Positions 58,601 through 64,000 of a stretch of DNA of 64,000 bases are shown here, piece by piece. Each line of letters begins with the position of its first letter. The first letter of the stretch is position 1. A model generated the notes under the pieces. It was not told the DNA's origin. It saw only the letters and a list, made by a program, of their open reading frames with translations, and searched no databases. The stretch is from assembly GCA_023634235.1 (NCBI GenBank), contig JAMKCF010000159.1, positions 1 through 64,000 of the forward strand, in the 5' to 3' direction. The stretch comes from Pisaster brevispinus (lineage: Eukaryota > Echinodermata > Asteroidea > Forcipulatida > Asteriidae). Both the position numbers and the translations under genes were made by a program.

Positions 58601-58661
58601 TTCTCTGTGTCCCTGTAGCGGTGGGTTTCTTCTGGATGGTGGTTTGTATCCTGCGGTTGCT
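49499..58661 (-). CDS. Gene 2: zinc finger / tyrosine recombinase paralogue of gene 1 (5' part outside window)
   Basis: Minus-strand exons in order: 58661-58467, 57850-56213, 54765-54700, 54257-54189, 50674-50573, 49647-49499 (stop). All joins are GT-AG and phase 1-1. The large exon carries a zinc finger (CLYCG...H....H), a C2HC finger (CEHC...H...C with the same spacing as gene 1), a helical core-binding-like region and the recombinase domain with RRGGEP, GKGNDHLVP, TRMRHR, MGHSS and IYQAP. By eye about half the recombinase residues match gene 1. The last two exons form the C-terminal domain, split at the same place as in gene 1. No SET exon lies inside the window; it may be beyond 64000. 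A duplicate 195-nt exon (53622-53428) lies within the span and could also be used. Confidence 0.75.
50573..50674 (-). CDS. Gene 2 exon, first half of C-terminal domain
   Basis: Acceptor TTTGTTTTTTCAAG, donor GTAAGTAC. It encodes PSQKDKGRTVWSRSDTAIVV followed by THFKKWVQGEGLP. Trp, the acidic residue, the Ala-Ile pair and HF/YF align with gene 1's exon 14698-14796. The intron follows the same Pro in phase 1. Confidence 0.72.
52207..52262 (-). pseudogene. Broken copy of the 69-nt gene 2 exon
   Basis: Part of a duplicated segment (about 52110-52262 matches 54060-54212). The donor end is kept but the 5' part is missing, and a TAG replaces the Glu codon after AETENS. Nonfunctional. Confidence 0.75.
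53428..53622 (-). CDS. Extra copy of the 195-nt gene 2 exon (downstream of the recombinase exon)
   Basis: Intact frame and splice sites, nearly identical to 58467-58661 (ends CRQPLGTQQPKDKG). It lies 3' of the acidic exons of gene 2, so it is out of order. It may be a cassette brought by segmental duplication. Being phase 1-1 it could be spliced in, but use is unproven. Confidence 0.45.
54189..54257 (-). CDS. Gene 2 exon, 69-nt acidic phase 1-1
   Basis: Acceptor CGTTTAATCAG, donor GTAAACTG. It encodes DDTDNDISMDDAETENSEV and DDNL. A truncated, stop-containing copy lies at 52207-52262. Confidence 0.6.
   Translation of the reverse strand: MIRTTISAWTMQRLRILRWMTI
54700..54765 (-). CDS. Gene 2 exon, 66-nt acidic phase 1-1
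   Basis: Acceptor TTTACTAG, donor GTACATGT. It encodes SEESYVESYVPDDTSNSS and INQG. It is equivalent in position and character to gene 1's acidic 63-nt exons. Confidence 0.6.
56041..56156. repeat. Hairpin of about 115 bp in a gene 2 intron
   Basis: TTAAACTAGTTGTTCAAACA ... TTGTTCTTGATA on the left mirrors ATGATCAAGAACC ... TGTTTAAACAACTAGTTTA on the right, with a short loop. It could be a MITE remnant or a snap-back hairpin about 55 bp outside the recombinase exon's donor. Confidence 0.7.
56213..57850 (-). CDS. Gene 2 main exon (zinc fingers and tyrosine recombinase)
   Basis: Acceptor TTTTGTTGCACTTTCAG before GAACACGAG (57850), donor AAAG|GTAAAG after 56213. The frame continues upstream of 57850 and downstream of 56213, but those parts are intronic. 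It opens TRVKPKRPCLYCG, matching RYVKPKRRCPFCG of gene 1. Catalytic positions: Arg in FNGRRGGEPARL, Lys in SGKGNDHLVP, Arg in TRMRHRAST, and His and Tyr in MGHSSLVNSNIYQAP (spacing 9). As in gene 1, Thr replaces the box II His. The exon ends at VTKIGHRLHQMDKG, parallel to gene 1's VIKVGKQLHLIDAG. Confidence 0.9.
58467..58661 (-). CDS. Gene 2 exon, 195 nt, Gln/His/Arg-rich (copy joined to recombinase exon)
   Basis: Acceptor TTATTTGGGTACAG, donor GTAAAGTAA, phase 1-1. The frame reading QPQDTNHHPEETHRYRDTEK... ending QPKDKG is the one whose phase fits the recombinase exon. A second open frame (ATAGYKPPSRRNPP...) would run into a stop after the join. Low complexity and hydrophilic. Identical-type exons lie at 53428-53622 and 63791-63985. 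Confidence 0.65.
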
Positions 58662-60196
58662 CTGTACCCAAATAACCACGGAAAATCACACTTATAATAA
58701 GTGTAGTTTATTAGCTGTTCTGACCTACTGTCGGAACAGGTATTGTTTTCGTCGAGATTTTTATTATTTTTATTATTTTTATTATTCTTTGTTTCCACCT
58801 AAATCCCATAGCATTTGTACATGTTTTATGTATACACCTAATATCCTAATGTTTAAATATGAAAGAGTTCGATCCTATATCAAATTGAAGCTTAGTACAT
58901 AAACTTAACATTTTTTGTGATAATTGTTAAAATTCTTAATTAATTAGCCACTTTACAGCGATGTGAATATTTAATTAGCCAACCTTGTAAGCACCATATC
59001 TCAAAAAGTATACCACAGATCGTCACACTCTTTTTAGTTTTAGACTTCTGGAATACTGTTTAATGTGCTTTCCGGCCTAAAATTACGGACGACGTCACAA
59101 TGACGTCATCTCTGCGCGTTTACACTCGTGTTCAAAACACATAGGATAAAGTGAAAACAAATCCGACTTCCAGAAGCATAATTTTTAAATTAAGCTCAAA
59201 TTAAATGTCCTAGAGTACACAAATCTTTCTTAAAACAAAAAATATTAATTTGACGGTCAGTTTAAAAGCATCAGAACTTATTAAAACATTTTCAGTAGAA
59301 AACAACAGAAATCCAAGGCAATTTTTACGGAATGGGTACATTGTAAAATTTAATTTCTATTGTCGAACAATTATAAAAGATTGAGGGCGCTATACTAGTT
59401 TACCGGGGCCCTTGCTTGCTTGTTTGCAACTTGGTCAAGTCTTAAACCCATTTATGACGGCACCCGTGTTGTTGCGTTTTTTGTAGAAAATCCATAGAGT
59501 CATTCCTGTCGCCGACTTACACAAGTCTACATTTATTCACAAGACTCGAGAAGAAATTTCCCAGCTCAAAGCGTTGTGTATATCACCGCTCAGATACTTA
59601 TTCAGGTTTCAGCATGAATGTAGAAAACAGAAGATGGTGCGGGTGTAGCAGACTTGATTTTTTCTGTAGGACTCAGTAAAGCACACAGTTGTACAGTGCT
59701 TATTAGAAAAATCAGTGTATGGTACAACACAAATTTCATCCCCATTGTGCCCACAGACATGGTTACAATTATTGAATATTTTTTACCATTTATTTTCAGT
59801 AAAAATGTCTGGAGAATTTGAAACTGAAATCTGATCCTTGTGTTAGATTAGCCTAACATTGGGACAAATTTGAGTTTGTCAATTATCAGCGGAAAGCAGG
59901 CGTAGTAGCGGATTAATAATTAGTTATGAATTAATAATTCGTTTCGAATTCATAATTCCTTGATATGAGTGGCAGTTTGTGTTAGGTACTAACTTATTAA
60001 CTTATACCGCATTTAATATTTTATCGCAACAAAAATTACATACACAATATTGACAAGATTTTTTTTTTTTACAATTACGATTTTAATACAACAGCACAGA
60101 CCAATCTTTACTTACTAACTTGTTGATTTGATCGCTTTACTTACTAAATTGTGAGACCTGTGGCGTGATTGCTTTACGTACTAAATTGTGAGACCT

Positions 60197-60450
60197 GGGC
60201 CCAATTTCATGGCTCTGCTTACCGTAAGCAAAGAATCGACGCTTACGGAAGCAGAGAATTCCATGCTTACGTCGAGCGTATTTCAGGGGTTAGCAGGGAA
60301 TTTTGGCTTGTGCGCGTGTGTACTCTACGTAACTACAGTAGGCATTCTTCGCTTACACAGCTAACACAGAAATTTGGCGCTAGCAAAATAAGCGGACAAT
60401 GGTGACCGTAAGCGTGGATTTTAGCAGTAACCAGAGCCATGAAATTGGGC
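60197..60450. mobile_element. GGGCCCAATTTCAT-family MITE (tandem copy A)
   Basis: Ends GGGCCCAATTTCATGGCTC / GAGCCATGAAATTGGGC with inverted CTTACCGTAAGC words inside. Amplified passively with the 1.215-kb unit. Confidence 0.7.
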
Positions 60451-61411
60451 TCATTCGTTTAAATGAGGGATAGTTCACTTTATACGCTAAGTTGTGAGAC
60501 CCAGGACCAAATTTATGGCTCTGCTTACCAAAGACCAGCATCTAGCTCCCCTTACCTCATTAACATTAATGCACCCAACCCCCCAAACGTACCCATTTAA
60601 CTTAGTCCAGAAGAGGAGACCATAGAGGGGATCGAGCACTAACATTATAAATGATGAAGTGTTACTTATCACCACACACCCAGACATGGCCAATATTGTT
60701 CAATTTTTGACAATTAATGTTCTTATCAAAGTGTCTGAAAAAATATTAGTGGCTGCGATGGGCTTCTCGGTTGATGCCCTTTCCAGCTACTGTGGTCTCT
60801 AAAGGGTTGAGAATCAAGAATGCAAGGGATTATGGATTTTGAATAATTTCACACAAGTAGAATATCTGTGGATTTTTTCTGTAGGACTCAGTAAAGCACA
60901 CAGTTGTACAGTGCTTATTAGAAAAATCAGTGTATGGTACAACAAAAATTTCATCCCCATTGTGCCCACAGACATGGTTACAATTATTGAATATTTTTGA
61001 CCATTTATTTTCAGTAAAAATGTCTAGAGAATTTGAAACTGAAATCTGATCCTTGTGTTAGATTAGCCTAACATTGGGACAAATTTGAGTTTGTCAATTA
61101 TCAGCGGAAAGCAGGCGTAGTAGCGGATTAATAATTAGTTATGAATTAATAATTCGTTTCGAATTCATAATTCCTTGATATGAGTGGCAGTTCGTGTTAG
61201 GTACTAACTTATTAACTTATACCGCATTTAATATTTTATCGCAACAAAAATTACATACACAATATTGACAAGATTTTTTTTTTTTACAATTACGATTTTA
61301 ATACAACAGCACAGACCAATCTTTACTTACTAACTTGTTGATTTGATCGCTTTACTTACTAAATTGTGAGACCTGTGGCGTGATTGCTTTACGTACTAAA
61401 TTGTGAGACCT

Positions 61412-61665
61412 GGGCCCAATTTCATGGCTCTGCTTACCGTAAGCAAAGAATCGACGCTTACGGAAGCAGAGAATTCCATGCTTACGTCGAGCGTATTTCA
61501 GGGGTTAGCAGGGAATTTTGGCTTGTGCGCGTGTGTACTCTACGTAACTACAGTAGGCATTCTTCGCTTACACAGCTAACACAGAAATTTGGCGCTAGCA
61601 AAATAAGCGGACAATGGTGACCGTAAGCGTGGATTTTAGCAGTAACCAGAGCCATGAAATTGGGC
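61412..61665. mobile_element. GGGCCCAATTTCAT-family MITE (tandem copy B)
   Basis: Copy of the element at 60197-60450 shifted by exactly 1215 bp, essentially identical. Confidence 0.7.
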
Positions 61666-62420
61666 TCATTCGTTTAAATGAGGGATAGTTCACTTTATAC
61701 GCTAAGTTGTGAGACCCAGGACCAAATGTATGGCTCTGCTTACCAAAGACCAGCATCTAGCTCCCCTTACCTCATTAACATTAATGCACCCAACCCCCCA
61801 AACGTACCCATTTAACTTAGTCCAGAAGAGGAGACCATAGAGGGGATCGAGCACTAACATTATAAATGATGAAGTGTTACTTATCACCACACACCCAGAC
61901 ATGGCCAATATTGTTCAATTTTTGACAATTAATGTTCTTATCAAAGTGTCTGAAAAAATATTAGTGGCTGCTATGGGCTTCTCGGTTGATGCCCTTTCCA
62001 GCTACTGTGGTCTCTAAAGGGTTGAGAATCAAGAATGCAAGGGATTATGGATTTTGAATAATTTCTCACAAGTAGAATATCTGTGGATTTTTTCTGTAGG
62101 ACTCAGTAAAGCACACAGTTGTACAGTGCTTATTAGAAAAATCAGTGTATGGTACAACAAAAATTTCATCCCCATTGTGCCCACAGACATGGTTACAATT
62201 ATTGAATATTTTTGACCATTTATTTTCAGTAAAAATGTCTAGAGAATTTGAAACTGAAATCTGATCCTTGTGTTAGATTAGCCTAACATTGGGACAAATT
62301 TGAGTTTGTCAATTTAGGACAAGAATTTACTACAACATTTTTGTTTGAGTGATAGTAGGTCAAATCTTGAAGTCGTTTGTAGTTGCTAATGTAGTAGTTT
62401 ACACATTAAGTTGGTATCAT

Positions 62421-63189
62421 CAGTGGCGTAACTAGACATTTTCATTTGGGGGGGGCAAGTGGGGGGCAAAGATTAAATTTGGGGGGGGCCAAAGAAGTGC
62501 AAGATTATCATTAAATATGTCAACTGATAGTTGATACACACCAATGCAGTTCTAAAACAGTCTACATAGTGTTCAGGTAACAAAAGATTGCGAAAACATC
62601 CAAATCTTAGAGAACTTGTCATTTTTATAAGACAAAACTTTTCGACTGTATACAAGGATTAAATTACCAACAGTGATTACCAGAATCAGAATCTTCTGCA
62701 TTTTCCCGTCTCTGCCTTTTAAGTGTTGGAGCACGAGGCAAAGACGGGCGCTTTGATATGGAGAAGAAATGGTCTAAGCTACCTTTTTCGCTGGCCATTT
62801 TGCTGTTTAAATCTCTCTGTTGTGCATCTGGGCTGACTTATACGTTGTGTTAACGGAGCTATTGGTCTGCGTTCAGACCACCACGTATTAAACTAAACTT
62901 TGTGACTTCCTGCACTCTCTGTAACCGCAAAACCACAACATACATTTACCGCCATTACGATCGCGCGCGCGTTTCCATGCATTTGTCATCACTGCGTTAT
63001 AGTCCACATACTGATATGAATAAAAGTTTTCCTTTTTACGACAGCATTTTATGCAGGCTTAAACGATTTATATATTTTAACAATATACTTTTCTGTGATT
63101 TCATATGGGGGGCAAGATGGAGGGCAAGGGTTCTGAGCGGGGGGGCGCAGGCCCCCCCCTGCCCCCCCCCCCCTCTGGTTACGCCACTA
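62421..63189. mobile_element. hAT-derived element with 8-bp target duplication
   Basis: Begins CAGTGGCGTAACTAG, ends GGTTACGCCACTA, flanked by GGTATCAT (62413-62420 and 63190-63197). The paralogous sequence at about 52822 (TTGGTATCGTAGAAATGG) is an uninterrupted empty site. G-rich tracts lie near both ends. A transposase-like first exon remains on the minus strand (62681-62798); the rest of the transposase is missing. Confidence 0.85.
62681..62798 (-). pseudogene. Relic first exon of a hAT-type transposase gene
   Basis: ATG at 62798-62796 opens MASEKGSLDHFFSISKRPSL, then a basic stretch and an acidic ENAEDSDSG before a donor (GTAATC). Short starts with a xxLxxFFxxxKRP pattern are common in hAT transposases of the KIAA/ZMYM-like sort. 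No further exons remain inside the element. Confidence 0.45.
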
Positions 63190-63790
63190 GGTATCATAGA
63201 AATGGTTAAGAATTTAAGGTAAATCGTTTATCCGTAAAAACATGATGAACTCCATTTCCGAATTTCCTAAATATTTAAACAGCCTCTTGGGCTTGCCTTT
63301 AGAGAAATTTTACCTCCTTTGTTTTGTAACAATTAGTAACAATGATAATACATTCAAGTGACCATTGGTGAGCACACTCCCATACAAAAGCAAAGTGTTA
63401 CATTCTATTCAATATAAAAAATGTCAGCCCCAGACACTATCCAGAGAGAATGATTAACATTCCTTTTTGTTGGTCAAATGTGTCTTGTATTTATCCCCTA
63501 CTATTTGTTATATATTTTGCTTTGCATGCAGAAAACACATCACCTTCACTCAAGGGATGTGTCCCACACTGAGATTTTGTGACTATCAAGACTGACTGGT
63601 CATGTTGTATTTTAATTCTGGAAAGTGTTGATGTCTGCTCCTCTTTTACAAGTACACACAGAAAATGGAGACCTGGCACCGATGATTGATTACCCTACAC
63701 CACTGTTCCGATCCTCATTTTGGTCTTACCCATTTAGGATAATAAACAGAGATGCACAACCCTAAAGTACTCCACAAGAATTTACTTTAC

Positions 63791-63985
63791 CTTTGTCCTT
63801 TGGTTGTTGGGTGCCCAATGGCTGCCTGCAATGCCTTGTATTTGGTCGCTGGTGGGTGCCTTCTAGATGTCGGGTTTCCTCTGCCTGTTTGAAGTTCTTT
63901 AGCTGCCGGGTGTGTGAGCGCTGCTTCTCTGTGTCCCTGTAGCGGTGGGTTTCTTCTGGATGGTGGTTTGTATCCTGCGGTTGCT
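63791..63985 (-). CDS. Third copy of the 195-nt gene 2 exon (at window edge)
   Basis: Intact frame, donor GTAAAGTAA and acceptor just inside the window, nearly identical to the copies at 53428-53622 and 58467-58661. The surrounding 63190-63760 matches 52825-53400, so this is part of a segmental duplication about 10 kb apart. It could belong to gene 2 upstream of 58661 or to a neighbouring family member. Confidence 0.5.
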
Positions 63986-64000
63986 CTGTACCCAAATAAC

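Larger units (their letters stand above)
59656..62320. repeat. 1.215-kb tandem repeat (2.2 copies)
   Basis: GATTTTTTCTGTAGGACTCA recurs at 59656, 60871 and 62086. Each full unit holds a 254-bp palindromic MITE. The segment 60690-61100 (and its copy) also matches 52310-52730 downstream in gene 2, so these units derive from gene 2 intron/flank sequence. No gene inside. Confidence 0.92.

Noticed and set aside
1..64000. CRISPR arrays, bacterial operons, tRNA or rRNA genes
   Set aside because: No direct-repeat/spacer pattern and no convincing tRNA cloverleaf or rRNA segment was seen; the tandem repeats are satellites and the gene structure is eukaryotic.

Overview
The window looks like nuclear DNA of an animal: GT-AG introns, long AT-rich non-coding stretches, degraded retroelements, many short inverted-repeat DNA transposons, tandem satellites and one assembly gap (26072-26172). 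Several palindromic repeats (for example the GGGCCCAATTTCAT family and the TTAAAGGG family) resemble repeats I remember from marine deuterostomes, especially echinoderms such as sea stars. That taxonomic guess is inference from memory and could not be checked.

The main content is a gene family. Gene 1 (+ strand, about 0.66-16.3 kb) can be rebuilt as 11 exons. All splice phases agree, and the 4221-nt reading frame (1406 codons plus stop) stays open. Its product joins a KMT5A/SETD8-like SET methyltransferase domain, a long 8-residue NSPSVQQG-type repeat tract, an acidic serine-rich linker, a C2H2 and a C2HC zinc finger, and a tyrosine-recombinase (phage-integrase fold) domain with R, K, R, H and Y catalytic positions. 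A run of small phase 1-1 exons and a conserved C-terminal helical domain follow. Gene 2 (- strand, about 49.5-58.7 kb, its 5' part probably outside the window) is a diverged paralogue of the zinc-finger/recombinase/C-terminal part with the same exon logic. A recent broken copy of gene 2's recombinase region lies at 39.4 kb. An older fragment of gene 1's recombinase region lies inside a gene 1 intron at 12.9 kb. A 195-nt exon of gene 2 occurs three times about 5 kb apart.

Layout. 0-16.3 kb: gene 1, whose introns host a foldback element with a 9-bp target duplication, a Harbinger-like MITE, two Tigger/pogo-like MITEs, a 1.55-kb TIR repeat and 40-bp minisatellites. 16.4-19.3 kb: about 170-190-bp satellite. 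21.3-24.8 kb: a possible promoter, a small two-exon serine-rich gene and its 270-bp tandem repeats. 24.8-25.5 kb: 40-bp minisatellite interrupted by a tiny hAT element. 26-35.5 kb: gap, a small RING-like ORF, nested palindromic MITEs, two small single-pass membrane-protein ORFs and a duplicated coding relic. 36-44 kb: repeats, a LINE relic, the recombinase pseudogene, a TTAA-flanked element and Ty3/gypsy RT fragments. 44.05-49.2 kb: three tandem copies of a 1.756-kb unit. 49.5-58.7 kb: gene 2. 59.6-64 kb: 1.215-kb tandem repeats, a hAT derivative and the third copy of the gene 2 exon.

Functionally only the SET/recombinase family can be discussed. Two well-conserved recombinase-type catalytic sets next to zinc fingers suggest a DNA-binding strand-exchange protein or a domesticated descendant of one. 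In gene 1 it is fused to a histone-methyltransferase-like domain. Whether it is mobile, domesticated or both is open.
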